Positions 37,641-48,845 of a DNA stretch of 64,000 bases are shown in pieces. Made by a program: the position numbers and the translations under genes. Positions within the stretch are counted from its first letter, which is position 1; every line of letters starts with the position of its first letter. Source of the DNA: Acanthaster planci. Taxonomy: Eukaryota; Echinodermata; Asteroidea; Valvatida; Acanthasteridae. The notes beneath the pieces are model-generated. The model was not told the DNA's origin. It did not search any database and saw nothing but the letters and a program-made list of their open reading frames with translations. Where the stretch lies: contig NW_019091700.1 of the NCBI RefSeq assembly GCF_001949145.1, forward strand, positions 113,503 to 177,502, written 5' to 3'.

Positions 37641-39126
37641 TGTGGTCGAACAGATCTTTGCCAAAGTGGAGAAACCAAACATCGACCTTTTCGCCTCGGC
37701 AAAGAACGCTCAATTGCCAGTGTTCTGCGTCAGATTTTGGGTAACGAACGCTCTTCAGATTATCCGGGAAGGGATGTTGGTCTATGCCTTTCCTCCAATA
37801 TCCCAGATACCAGCGGTACTCTCCAAGATTGACCTGGAGCGTTGTCGTGTTCTTCTCATCGCCCCCCTTATGGGCGCGCCAGCCATGGCTCCCGCGTCTA
37901 ACCAGACTGCTTGTATTGGTACCGACGGTCCTTCCCACCAGACCGTATCTACTCCGCCAACCGAAGTTGGGCGTTCTTTATCATCATCCAGCGTCCCTAC
38001 CCCTGACTTGCTGGCTATTGTCAAACGATCCTTACGGTCACCAGGACTTTCTGATGAAGCTCCCGAGATGTCCTCGAAGAGCTGATGCCAATCTACGCGC
38101 AGCATCTACGACATCGACACCAAATTACGACATTTACTTCGTGGTGTTCAGAGCGAGGTCTTGCTCCGACCGAGGTTTCTGTGATTACTGTAGTTGATTT
38201 TATAAGCACCTATTCAAAGCAGGTCTACAAGTGTCAACCGTCTGCAACTACTGGTCGGTCATCGCGGCTGTACATGAGGGCTTCCCCGGTGGTTCGACCA
38301 TATGTGACTGATGTTCTTAAACACCCTCTGCCTTGAATGTTTCTTGCACGTCCTCCCACCAAGAGACTAATCCCTTCCAGTGACTTGTCAGCTGTTCCTC
38401 AACTGCTTGCTGGTCCCCCTTTGAGCCTCTCAGCGACGTTTCGTTGATCAACCTGACGGTAAAACTAGCATTCTGACTAGCAGTTACTACCTCACGCCGT
38501 GGCAGTGAACTTAAAGCCCTGTCCATCGCTGACGGCCACACCCGATATATAGAAACCCCATGGTGGTCGTCTCATCCCGGCGCTGGGGTTCCTCACCAAG
38601 AACCAGTCGGCTTCCTTTCACCCTCCTGACATATTTATGCCAGACATTACTAAGCACACTTGGACTCCCGACGACAAACCATGGTGCCCGGTGCGAACTC
38701 TTAAATATTACCTAGCCAAATCCAGAAAGCTCAGAGGTACGACATCACAGCTCTTCATTACTACCATCAAGCATCACCGAGCTGCGACCAGAGACACTGT
38801 AACTGATGGGCAGTTTTGGCCATCAAATTTGACAACCCAGATTGGTCAAACTCTGTGGACAACGCCTCATCAGAGCTCATGATATCCGGGCAGTTTCGAC
38901 TTCATGGGCCTACTTCAGGGGTGTGCCGATGGAGGAGATTATGCAAGGCAGCATGCTGGAAGACCCATCTATATTCACCATATGCTACCTCACCGATATC
39001 TTACAAAAGGACTCCGCACATGGCAGAGCTGTCGTGACAGCTAAAGTAGTCGAATACAAATTTGGGCATCGTTCTGCGCTAAAGATGCTTACGGATTTGG
39101 AATATTGCTGTGAACTTTCCCATTGT
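37640..39126 (+). pseudogene. Decayed DIRS-type tyrosine recombinase
   Basis: This is the integrase-equivalent of DIRS elements. An N-terminal core-binding segment (SWCSERGLAPTEVSVITVVD) starts near 38130. The catalytic part has GFLTKNQ near 38595 and WCPVRTLKYYLAKSRKLRGT near 38680. The HDIR motif (His-x-x-Arg) lies near 38881 in the frame reading RAHDIRAVSTSWAYF, and the block FTICYLTDI near 38980 contains the expected nucleophilic Tyr. Several frame changes occur between these blocks, so the gene is dead. The frame ends at 39126 and no terminal repeat is recognised beyond it. Confidence 0.82.
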
Positions 39127-39339
39127 TGAAAAAAATGGTCGGGCGTTCATGGTCTCTTTTAATGGAATTTCAAGCTCACAATCATTTCAGCCGTGTCTGC
39201 AAATTGGAAAAATTACACGTCCTCGATATTATTCTACGCAGCAAACACTTGCATTAAATTGGTGCATTTGACACCCTGGGTGTTATCAGACAACAGAAAA
39301 ATATGAAAGGGCTGCGTAGCATCGTGATCAGAATATGGA

Positions 39340-39650
39340 CAAAAATATAATGAATTATCAGTGCTCTGAATTATATATTGGCTGAGCTTTCGGTATTTCG
39401 TCAGGGCAAGAGGAACGCGGGAAATGAATGCGGGAAAATCAAAGTTCATTGCACCTGACGCGCTGCTCCAGTTCCTTACGCTGTACATCAGATGACGCTT
39501 TCAACAGGATGCAGACGCTTACGTCACGGAAAGTATGTGGCGGCGCGCAAAAGTGCTGCGCACTGAATGTGCTTGCCCTGAATAAGGTACTCAGTTACCG
39601 AAAGCTCGGCAATTACATGTTTCAGAGCACTGATTTTATATTATATTCTT
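39340..39650. mobile_element. Fold-back element
   Basis: The left arm contains ATCAGTGCTCTGAATTATAT and then GAGCTTTCGGT..TCAGGGCAAG (39357-39410). The right arm has the reverse complement CTTGCCCTGA..ACCGAAAGCTCGG..TCAGAGCACTGAT (39572-39640). Outer bases (GAATATGGACAAAAATATAA against its complement) also pair. It is non-coding and has no clear target duplication. Confidence 0.65.
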
Positions 39651-39661
39651 GTCTACACTTG

Positions 39662-39733
39662 GGCTCTCCGATGTACAGTTTGCCACAGCGATGACACGTA
39701 ATACAATAAACCACATTACTTGTAATTTTCTAA
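39662..39733 (+). repeat. 72-bp direct repeat, unit 1
   Basis: It starts GGCTCTCCGATGTACAGTTT and ends in GTAATTTTCTAA. It is repeated at 39824-39895 with only one or two differences, offset 162 bp. This is a recent local duplication beside the fold-back element. Confidence 0.85.
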
Positions 39734-39823
39734 CTTTTCTATATTCTGCGCAACTTGAGACCGAGTGTTTGTTGGCGCACACTGCGCAAGTGTTCCGCGA
39801 AGCGGTCACCAAGGCGACACTTA

Positions 39824-39895
39824 GGCTCTCCGATGTACAGTTTGCCACAGCGATGACACGCAATACAATAAACCACATTACTTGTAATTTTCTAA
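39824..39895 (+). repeat. 72-bp direct repeat, unit 2
   Basis: This is the second unit of the duplication that starts at 39662. It differs mainly by ACGCAATAC instead of ACGTAATAC. Confidence 0.85.
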
Positions 39896-39924
39896 ATTTT
39901 CTAACTGGCCATGGAAATTTGAAA

Positions 39925-40240
39925 AAGGGGAGGGGGTTACACCATATACACTATATAGGGGGCCATGTTCGTGGATAAAAATGTACATATTCTGTAATGT
40001 GTATTAAACTCATGCAAGATTCTGAATGGCATTATGGCTTTATATAATTGTTTTCCCTTTTTAGTGATATTGCAAACATTTTAGTAGTTGGGAAATCCTA
40101 ACAATTCTTCACAATCATCTTAAATTTTTTTGCTCGTCACAAAAAGTGGGAGGATGATTCAGTTGTCCACCCCCCAAAAAATAGTTTGGGGGATATACAC
40201 CCCATCCTCACCCAGGGATTGAAGCCCATGCTTTGCTGCA
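39925..40240 (+). repeat. Dispersed repeat, copy 2
   Basis: This is the sister of 24793-25258: shared ACACCATAT, TAATGTGTAT, TTTTCCC..TTTTTAGTGATATTGC, GGATGATTCA and GATT.AAGCCCATGC blocks in the same order. It lacks the extra segment of copy 1. It is non-coding. Confidence 0.65.
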
Positions 40241-40767
40241 GGACTATATCGGTACAACAGAGCGTGATGTAGAATTGTGTCTTGAGAGATGTTTAACTGA
40301 TATCAATATCCGCTACAGTCTAGGTCTATATATTATTTGGACTTCAAAAATCCGAACTCTGCCATGCAAACATTGTAAAACGAACATAAGTAACGACAAT
40401 CTTACTTAATATAACTCAAACTTCGATAGTGCTTTGCAGGGTTGACCGCACATTGTACCATGCCCTAGATTTTCTGTAAGCTTACCACTGTTTCAGAGAT
40501 AGTCTCATGTATACAATGGAGTCTTCGTATAAAGGAGAAACTAGAAATTAAATCTTCTTCACTGTTGTAGCCGTCAACGTCCTGTCACCAATGTGATACT
40601 TGAAAGCCTCGTTCGGATTAAATCAACGATTTGCCCCTTGTCGATGTCTTTTGCCATCTCAAGTAAGTTCTTCTCAGTTGCAGGTCAGTAATTGTGAGTT
40701 GCGGCTCTTTTTGACAATTTGTCGATGAAATTTTAAAAATGATGCTTATTTGGGTTCATAGTTTAAA
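40241..40767. other. Probable 3' flank of the lectin-like gene
   Basis: No gene is recognised. This is downstream of the minus-strand lectin stop and presumably holds its 3' UTR, but no exact AATAAA signal was found close to the stop. Confidence 0.35.
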
Positions 40768-41331
40768 TTAAACGCAGTGCCCGTTGGTCGCTGAACGGCC
40801 GTCTGTCCCAATGGTCACGCAATACATGGCAAGGCTGGCATAGTGGCCGGTCACTTCACCCTCGCACACGGCAGTTGTTTCCTTGTTGCACGATGCAGCG
40901 TACCACTTTCCGTCCGCGGCCTTCATCATCCCGCAATCAGCTTCTTGGCTGTTTCCATTTTGTACTGCTGCGTTTATGTATTGAAGGTAGGAAAGTTGTA
41001 TGCCATTTTCACACAACCACACGCCTTCTTTAACCGTGTCACTGCAGTCGAGCCAAGCCTCAGACACTAAGCGTTTCTTCAAGAGGGACCAGATGAATGT
41101 GTTCTCCTCCGATGACTTCGGCATCAGCAGGTTGCTTGACATTCGCTGGCAGGATGCTTTAGCTAGGGCCCAGGTCAGGTTGACCGAGTGCATGTAGTAC
41201 GCAGTGCCCTGAAATGTCTCCCAGGTGGGGTGACAGGGGATTGAGCCGAAGGCCGGAGAGCAACAAAATGCCACGATGAAAAGAATGTCTGTCCGAATCT
41301 TACTGGGAAATCCCATGTTAGGACCGCTCAA
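40768..41331 (-). CDS. Secreted C-type lectin-like protein, single exon
   Basis: An intact 187-residue frame. Residues about 12-29 form a signal peptide (DILFIVAFCCSPAFG), with the start at Met1 or Met6. One C-type lectin-like domain spans about 33-158. It has the opening Cys33..Trp37, the helix block WALAKASCQRM (Cys61), NLLMPKSSEENTFIWSLL, AWLDCSD, and the final DCG..KWYAASC..CE block. Cys61-Cys156 and Cys133-Cys148 are the expected disulfides. The EPN/QPD and WND calcium-sugar motifs are absent, so calcium-dependent sugar binding is unlikely. Two extra cysteines (96 and 107) could pair. About 30 residues with two more cysteines follow the domain. Invertebrates have many such secreted lectins in immunity and adhesion. 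The ligand is unknown. Confidence 0.8.
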   Translation of the reverse strand: MSGPNMGFPSKIRTDILFIVAFCCSPAFGSIPCHPTWETFQGTAYYMHSVNLTWALAKASCQRMSSNLLMPKSSEENTFIWSLLKKRLVSEAWLDCSDTVKEGVWLCENGIQLSYLQYINAAVQNGNSQEADCGMMKAADGKWYAASCNKETTAVCEGEVTGHYASLAMYCVTIGTDGRSATNGHCV

Positions 41332-41349
41332 AGCGACGAGTAGTTGTTC

Positions 41350-41656
41350 TCAAGGATCGATACTAAATAACTGGATTTTAAAAGTACCGTTCCAACAAGA
41401 ACTAACGAATGGTTTCTCCTTTCTTACAAGGCTAAGCTCACTCGGGTAAAACTCAGCTAGCTCTCCTTTGAAGCACTGGGGTGTATACAGTCTCCAATCT
41501 TGTGACGGCAGCCTGTTGTCATATTCAGTTTCAGAAGCGTAACCAGCATTATTAGAAGGAAGTGCAATGACTTCAATGATCCCCAGACTACAGGGATCTG
41601 AGGGGGGTCCGGGCCATGCTTCTCCAGGAAATTGTAGGCGAAGACATCGAAACCTG
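41350..41656 (-). CDS. Possible exon of unknown identity
   Basis: On the minus strand a good acceptor (TTCCGATTGCAG|) at about 41656 opens a frame of about 100 codons that ends in a stop at 41350-41352, only 18 bp before the lectin-like start. The peptide has four cysteines and segments such as RLQFPGEAWPGPPSDPC and CFKGELAEFYPSELSLVRKE. I do not recognise the domain. It may be the terminal exon of an upstream minus-strand gene, a 5' part of the lectin transcript, or chance. Confidence 0.3.
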
Positions 41657-42154
41657 CAATCGGAACATTTTAGATGCCCCAAAACATAAATCCAAGCATC
41701 TCGGGATAACTTTAAAGTTAGGAAGAATGTTTAGGGGTGTAGAAATTATTTTTTCACCCACCCCTGCCCCCACCCTGTGCTGCGCATATACTTGAGTGGA
41801 GTCAGCCATGAGTGATGCTGGAGCTTTGATGGAATCCTCCCCATGGAAACGTCAATTTTTCATGACCTCGGATCATTAGCAATATTGCACGCCCCTACGT
41901 TTCAGTCGTTAAAACATCATTGCATTACGACTCTTAAATGATTAATTAAACTGATAAGCCTATGGCAAACGAGAGTTGGTTGTTTAAAGATGGTCTAATG
42001 CATCTCCATATATCCCGCTGTCGAAGTAAATGCCTAGAGCAGCTCCATCTAAATACAATGAATATTTTTTGGGCAAAAGCGTTTTCAAATGTCACAAGTA
42101 TGGTGGCCTTAAAGAGACATCACGAACCGCGAATACTGATGTCACAATACGGAC

Positions 42155-42255
42155 GTTTCACTGTAGTGCGCCTCCAAGAGCTTGCAACGCGTTGGCCAAT
42201 CTCAGTGTGCGAAATCTGTCAACCCAATGCGCGCTTGGAAAGGGTAGACCATTTA
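42155..42255 (+). mobile_element. Fold-back MITE-like element, partial copy B
   Basis: It matches the left arm of the element at 6064-6230: TTTCACTGTAGTGCGCCTCC, GCAACGCGTTGGCCAAT, GTGCGAAATCTGTC and an inner GCGC..GGAAAGGGT-like part. The right arm is missing, so it is a truncated copy. Confidence 0.6.
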
Positions 42256-45200
42256 TCTCCATTATAGACTGGATAGGACATCGCGTCCAAAACGCGTCCC
42301 GCGTATGCGTGTTTTCAGGAGGGTAAATAACAATCGTTGCGAATTTCGTTGCGTGTACTTTCAAACGGAGTTTTTCAAAAACCAGTTGAGGTTTTTGTGC
42401 TTCAATCGTCAGATTTCGAAGAAAAACTGAATTCTACACTTGGAATGGATAAATTTGGAAAGAATAATGGTTGAGGTTAACGCAGCAGTGAATTACTGGA
42501 GATCAACATCAAGTTTGGAAGAAGGAACAGAAGGCAATGTGAGTTGCACTTTTTTAGTTTCAGAAAGTTTCTCAAGTTGTATTTTATAATGCTTAACTTT
42601 AAGCCTGTATAGGCTTAGTAAGAAATTTATGACTGTCTATCTAGCCTATCAGGCTTTGTATATGAAACTTCACTATCTCGAAGTTGGGACTGTCTGAAAT
42701 GTAAATTGTTGGCAAAACTGGTTTCAAAAACTGAATTTATCGTGCATTTTCCCCATGCAACTTTCACTGGAAAAATCTCCCAGACAGCCATGATTTGTAT
42801 TTGTCGGATTTAAAGACGCACTGAACCGAAATCGTGTCTCAGACGATGTGATATGAGTGACATAATTCTTCTTCGGGGCAGAGATGAAAAACCAAAGTGA
42901 GAAGCAGAGTACTGACGTTTCTGTTGAATGAAGTTACAAATAAGGGAATTCAAAGTCAACGCAATGAAAGAAACTTTGTCTACAAAATAAAGTTACCCGT
43001 TCTCAGTTAAAACTGACTTTTCATGCCGGAAAGTAGTAGTTAAATGTAAATCTTTTACTCAGGTTGGATGTTAACTCATTTTTTAAAAACCTGATTAATA
43101 AGTGTCTGTTTTAAAAACGGCAGTAAGTTAGTTTGGTCGCTCATTTAAAACTGCGCTCACTTTGTGCTCACAGAAAAGATTCTCACACTTCCGTATGCCG
43201 CATGTCGGTTTTCAATAAAATTTACTCAATATGTGAATGAATTTTATTTGGTAAAATTTTCCCTGAGAGTGTGTAAAATTACGATCATTTTATTGATCAT
43301 TTTTTTTTTCAGTGTTGGCTCATCGAAACCAGACACATAGACAGTTTGAACGTCATATTTACTGACAAAACCTGAGTGAAAACATTGCTAAAACGAGACC
43401 GTAGACAATAGGTCAAAACAAAATTAAAAACAGACACACACAAAAACAGGTTAACATTATCGCTTTCGAGTGGGTTAGTTAATAAGAAAATGGTCAGTTT
43501 TCTCCGGAAATGATATTCTTGCATTTTTCTGTTTATTTTGTGGTTTGTTTTCGGGAGGGAGGCCGAGGACTTAGCCATCATCACATGAGAAAAAGGTTAT
43601 GTTGACCAGAAATGCACAGCATACAGCATCACGTTGCCCTCCTCAAGCGCCGCTGTTGTTTTCTTGAACAGGTCATTTAAATGAAAACAAACAAAAACAG
43701 AACACAAATTGGAGAACACGGTGGAGACAGAGTAGACATGTCTTCTTATGTAGGTTTTTGCCGTTCAAATCCGTAGGAATAGCACTGAAATTCCTATCCA
43801 GGTGGCTGATTTAAAGCAAAATTTGCTCTTTGTTTTGACTCCTTTGGTGCACAGTAGATTTCAGGAGTTCAAATTCGTTTCCATACGGGACAGTGTCATT
43901 TTCAACACATCCTACATTGAAGATATGACGAATTTGAGTGGCCAAATGGGTACTGCTAATGTAAATTGCCTTTTTTTCATTATGCACTGCCCAAAAAGTG
44001 CAACCTAAACTAAATTTACTGAACTGTGACGTTATTTTTAACTCTGAGGTGTAGTGCGCGCATTCGAATTCGGTTCACCAAAAGCACAAAGAAACGCAGA
44101 CCCCGCCTAGATCGCCGTACATGGTTACCATGCACTGCTTATTTGTATTCATATAGTTGGCTGAATTGCCAAAAGGACTTGGAACGCACTTGTTTCAACG
44201 CTAACGTAAAACGAAAATTACAAATCCCACAATGCAACTGCATGTAACTATGTTCAACCATTTATTGTGTCATCCGCAATGTCCATTGTAATCCTGTTTA
44301 TGGCTTGGCTGACACCTACAGTCCAGCGCTTCCATCCATCCATGCACTGCAGATGTCTCATACATGCATGGGCTCTACTCTTATTTTATTACTAGTTCGG
44401 AGATTATCCTCTTGACAAGAAACAGAAGTGTTGTCTGATGTATGAATGTATATAATTCCACAAAGACTGTGCATAATGAAGTTCACGTATAGAGCCTGAA
44501 AGATGACCCCTGATGGCGCGCTTCCGGGAACTACGCTGGCCTTCCCATCGTGCATAAATGTTTCTATGTGTTTATACTCTCACTACGGGCCAGTAGCTGA
44601 AAAAAATTTCTTTTTTGAAATGTATAACATTGTCTAAATGGCTGGTGGCGACATAATTTAATTTTTGTGCATATGGGTCAATACAGATATAAACCTTTCC
44701 CGAAACTTCCTTGAGAGTAGGTCCTATAAGCCACAGAAAAAAAAAACCTTGTCAACTGCGGGTAAACGAACATGTCGTCTGCGTTAACCTTATAGCTTGA
44801 CATCAGTACACCGAAGCGTGTCTAATGCACTTTTATGCAGACCTTGTAACCCATAAGTTTTAGATAGCCTTATTTTGTTATTTTTTTAAAGTGCATTATG
44901 CTGTTTCCCAATAGTTGTAAACGGCAGTTGTTTCCCGTACTGCGCTCTGTCGACCTTCACGGTACATAAATGGCTGCCTTTAATACCAGAGAGCATGGGG
45001 TTTATTTGTTTAATGAAGTCAGAGTACGCCTAATTGCGTCTCATCCGGACACAGTGTAAGTCTGGGGCACAACATACCCACAGTATGAAGCAGCATTCAA
45101 TCCTTTGCAGTTAAGTTTCGCTCGAGTTGAAATGTGTTCAATTGTTACGGATTTGCAAAACAAATAATAATATTTGATCTGACGTCATAACTTCGTGTTC

Positions 45201-45649
45201 ACTGATGCTTGCTCAACAAGTATGAATCGGTCTTAAAATGAAACAGTGAATTAAACGTTCGAATACAGTACAGTGGTGCTCGTGTGGCAGAGCTGGCAAC
45301 TTCTTACACAGGTGCTTTTGTAAGCCAGTTTTCTGCTACTTTTCCCTCAAGACCCTTGGTTTAGTTAGAGTTTGTTCTGTTGTTTTATGGGTTCCCTCAC
45401 AATGTGCCATTTCCCCCCGTTACACTAGCATTACGGGAATCTAGCACTTCTGCAGTTAACTGTGTTCTGACGGTGTTAGTCACTGATTCAAAACGCATCA
45501 CCATATTGTCCCCAGCCTAAAGGCTACACCTGTCAGTTTTATACGGAGCTTTGGATTAGGCACAATTTTCCTCAGTTGTTGGATTCCTTGACAGAGACAG
45601 ACGATTTTAGTAAGGTATCTTCTGCTCGGGTCGTGATGAGCTAGTCTCT

Positions 45650-45725
45650 ACCATAGACATAAAAGTTTTCTTATAATTGTCTATGGTCTCTACCAAAGAT
45701 AGTATAACGCCGCGCTATCTTTGGT
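45650..45725. repeat. Two consecutive small hairpins
   Basis: First stem: ACCATAGACA (45650-45659) with TGTCTATGGT (45678-45687). Second stem: ACCAAAGATAG (45692-45702) with CTATCTTTGGT (45715-45725). Both stems are perfect, and each stem edge abuts a CTCTACC-type sequence. Confidence 0.75.
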
Positions 45726-46053
45726 CTCTACCCTCAAATGACGCACATGTACCACGTGGTGGCGCACTCTTTCTGACCTGTATTTGTAGTGTAGCCATTA
45801 TACACTGTACTGTACAAATGTACATGTACGGTGCTGTGTATGTACATGTACTAAGTCGTGTAGGGAGGAAAAGGTATTTTTCCACTGATTTCCGCTGACA
45901 GACACCGTGTCCGGAGTGTACTGATCCAGCAGTCTCCTGTCCACCCGATCATCCGAGGGACAGAGGAAAACTGAACCAACACTTGAAGAAATTGAGCAGA
46001 AATTTAGAGGTAGGGCCTACATCATGGGCTACTTCGAGAACTCAAAGTCACTA

Positions 46054-46331
46054 ACCCGTAAACAGGGCCCGACGAATACTCCTCCGTCGTGTACTGGGCC
46101 CTGTCCCGATTCATAGGGATTTCTTTTGCAAAATTTATCCGGGATATCTGGGGGCATAACTAAACATCCGCTTGATTTTATGAGCTGAAATTGCACTGGT
46201 AGGCCTATGTTCACTACTTACGGTGTAAACTATCTGCTAGGTTGCTAATTGTAGAAAACTCGTCTTTTCCTCGTTTAGAGGAAAAAATGTTGCTTTTTTG
46301 TCGAGTATTTGTCAGGCCCTGTTTACGGGTC
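46054..46331. mobile_element. Fold-back DNA transposon, internally deleted copy
   Basis: This is a relative of 33139-33902. The left end is ACCCGTAAACAGGGCCCGAC and the right end GGCCCTGTTTACGGGTC, with TA directly outside both ends (46052-46053 and 46332-46333). The left arm runs to the GAGGAAAAAATGTTGC block and then jumps to the last 30 bp of the right end, so most of the right arm and the centre are gone. Confidence 0.78.
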
Positions 46332-46723
46332 TATAACCCGTGTGACTTTTGAGCACACTCGGCTTACATGGTGACACTATGGGGTTTTGAAAAGTGTATG
46401 TAAAATTGTGTTGAAATTGGAGGATTTGGAACTGTTAGGGATATGACAAAAACAGACGCAGTGTATTGGCATAATGAATATTTATGTTGTTTTGGATACC
46501 AGTCCCAATAACTCTGTCTACTCATTAAGATTTTGTACATGTACATGTATAGTGCACTTGCACAGCCGTCGGGGTCACGGGCCTGTTGCCCCGCAACGTC
46601 TTCTGGAAGACAAGCAGCGTTCTGGAGGTTAGCTGGTCCCATGCTACATACGGCTGAGCAGCGCTGGAAGCGCGTATCAGTTTAAGCATATGTATTCACG
46701 TGCATACTGCACTTATGTTTGCC

Positions 46724-46848
46724 ATGGCTGCTAGCAAAGCTCCACAAAATTCGGCTCCAGTTCAGGCATCGAATAGTGATTTGTCAAAGTATGCAATCAA
46801 TTTATCACCAGAAGAACGTGCCCGTTATAGAAGAAGATCTCCAGGTCG
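46724..46848 (+). pseudogene. SWIM zinc-finger protein remnant, exon 1
   Basis: It starts at an ATG in the context GCCATGG (an in-frame ATG also lies at 46715). It encodes MAASKAPQNSAPVQASN and LSPEERARYRRRSPG. The donor G|GTAGTA at 46849 leaves phase 2, which joins exon 2 in frame. The basic segment could be a nuclear localisation signal. Confidence 0.55.
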
Positions 46849-46939
46849 GTAGTAACCCACATTTGGTTGCTAACATTTAGAAATCACGCGACATCGATCG
46901 TCTTCCATAGATTAATTCAATGGACATAATGTCCTATAG

Positions 46940-47091
46940 GATATCAACACCGAGTCCATATACCGTGAAAAACTTCCAGGCGTACAAGTCTTTGGAGGCA
47001 TATAATCAGTTTGCCAATGGTTGGCTGTTTAACACCAGTGCATACACCTCACCAAAACAACCAGATCTTTAAGTGGTCTTCAAGTGGACGG
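46940..47091 (+). pseudogene. SWIM zinc-finger protein remnant, exon 2
   Basis: The acceptor is TCCTATAG|. It encodes STPSPYTVKNFQAYKSLEAY followed by NQFANGW, a block I know from invertebrate proteins that combine a SWIM zinc finger with a YqaJ-like nuclease. A TAA at 47070-47072 interrupts the frame. A one-base shift there restores a frame through to a good donor (CGG|GTAAGT). Confidence 0.6.
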
Positions 47092-47408
47092 GTAAGTTTT
47101 TCGAATTCAGTCTAAGTACTCTGTCATTGTTGGACATGTTGGAAGGTCATCAAACGTACAAGCCCAGTCAGGCCAAATATTAGCAACCCTTTGCTCTTAT
47201 TTGCTACCTCCAAGTTCTATTGCTCTCGTGTGGGCCTCTTGGGTCTCTTCCGACTTTACTTGTTTACATCATGGAGGAAGGACACAGAAGGAGTTGTAAC
47301 TCACGCACTTCAAAGCGTCCAATGATGGTCGCGGCCGCGTCTGATGAATAATGGAAAACATTCCAAAAATGCTTTAGTGCTGCCTGCATCTTAGCCAGAC
47401 AAGCAGGG

Positions 47409-48012
47409 NNNNNNNNNNNNNNNNNNNNNNNNNNNNNNNNNNNNNNNNNNNNNNNNNNNNNNNNNNNNNNNNNNNNNNNNNNNNNNNNNNNNNNNNNNNN
47501 NNNNNNNNNNNNNNNNNNNNNNNNNNNNNNNNNNNNNNNNNNNNNNNNNNNNNNNNNNNNNNNNNNNNNNNNNNNNNNNNNNNNNNNNNNNNNNNNNNNN
47601 NNNNNNNNNNNNNNNNNNNNNNNNNNNNNNNNNNNNNNNNNNNNNNNNNNNNNNNNNNNNNNNNNNNNNNNNNNNNNNNNNNNNNNNNNNNNNNNNNNNN
47701 NNNNNNNNNNNNNNNNNNNNNNNNNNNNNNNNNNNNNNNNNNNNNNNNNNNNNNNNNNNNNNNNNNNNNNNNNNNNNNNNNNNNNNNNNNNNNNNNNNNN
47801 NNNNNNNNNNNNNNNNNNNNNNNNNNNNNNNNNNNNNNNNNNNNNNNNNNNNNNNNNNNNNNNNNNNNNNNNNNNNNNNNNNNNNNNNNNNNNNNNNNNN
47901 NNNNNNNNNNNNNNNNNNNNNNNNNNNNNNNNNNNNNNNNNNNNNNNNNNNNNNNNNNNNNNNNNNNNNNNNNNNNNNNNNNNNNNNNNNNNNNNNNNNN
48001 NNNNNNNNNNNN
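47409..48012. other. Assembly gap (604 N)
   Basis: A run of N. Open frames drawn across it on the minus strand are artefacts. The gap lies in the intron between exons 2 and 3 of the SWIM-protein remnant. Confidence 0.99.
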
Positions 48013-48845
48013 TCTCCGTCCAATACATCAGTGTTCAAAAACTAGGTACGAATTTGGCTAAGACTGGCCATCAAAATCTTCACTACTTCTGGAAAGCTCA
48101 GTTCATTAGGGACAAAATGCGCTATTTCATCACAGGGAGTGATCGTGAGATCTCATAAAATATGCCTTTGGACAAATGCCATAATAAAAATTATTCAAAC
48201 AAAACACAAAATCTTACAAACAGCTTGGCTATTTATTCCTAAAAGAAGTCCAGAAGAAAGCGTTCGATAAGGGCAACAACTGCACATGAACACTTCGGGT
48301 ACACAGCCTAGTAAAAGCAACTACGCAAGCACTAAATTTGATGTTGTTGTCGGATCATATCAAGTACCAACGATGGTATGAATATTCAACTTCCTGTACT
48401 GCAGTACACAACGTTTTAGGGATGCAGATTACTAGTGAAAAATTGCGGCGACGATCATAGGGTACAAAGAGGGCTTATGGTTGCAAAACAGGTGGTGAGT
48501 AGCAGGCGTGCGCTGCGCTCTGGCTATGGACATACCGGGTATGCCAGAAAGCGGTATTTGGCCGGATGTTATAGCTCGGGCAGTTCAAACTCCTCCCGTG
48601 TCCTTCCTCCATGTTTACATGTACCAATTTTTGTCCAGTACCTCTGTGTATTGAAATGTATACGTGTAGTTTGGTAGAAAAATAGCCAGTGTGGAGATCC
48701 TGTTACAGGAGAAAGCTAATAACAAATTAAACAAATACTGTTTCTTGTGAGTAAATACCTCCAGGGCCACTGTATGTTTCAAAGTTAGTATGTGAAATTT
48801 TAGCCTTCTTTGAAATAATCATTGATTCATTTGTGGTTATTATAG

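Larger units (their letters stand above)
41700..46053. other. Non-coding, no gene recognised apart from listed repeats
   Basis: Short open frames only. It contains the partial MITE copy at 42155-42255 and two adjacent hairpins at 45650-45725. TACATGTA palindromes occur near 45815-45850. No splice-bounded conserved peptide was seen. Confidence 0.4.

Noticed and set aside
36963-37832. 289-codon open frame, the second longest free of N
   Set aside because: It is off-frame to the DIRS RT/RNase H blocks. The recognisable motifs are in other frames, and its composition (Pro/Ser/His-rich) is that of a shadow frame.
47264-48038. Long minus-strand frames of 215 and 254 codons
   Set aside because: Most of each frame is the N gap. 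The short real part (47264-47408) encodes a peptide I do not recognise.
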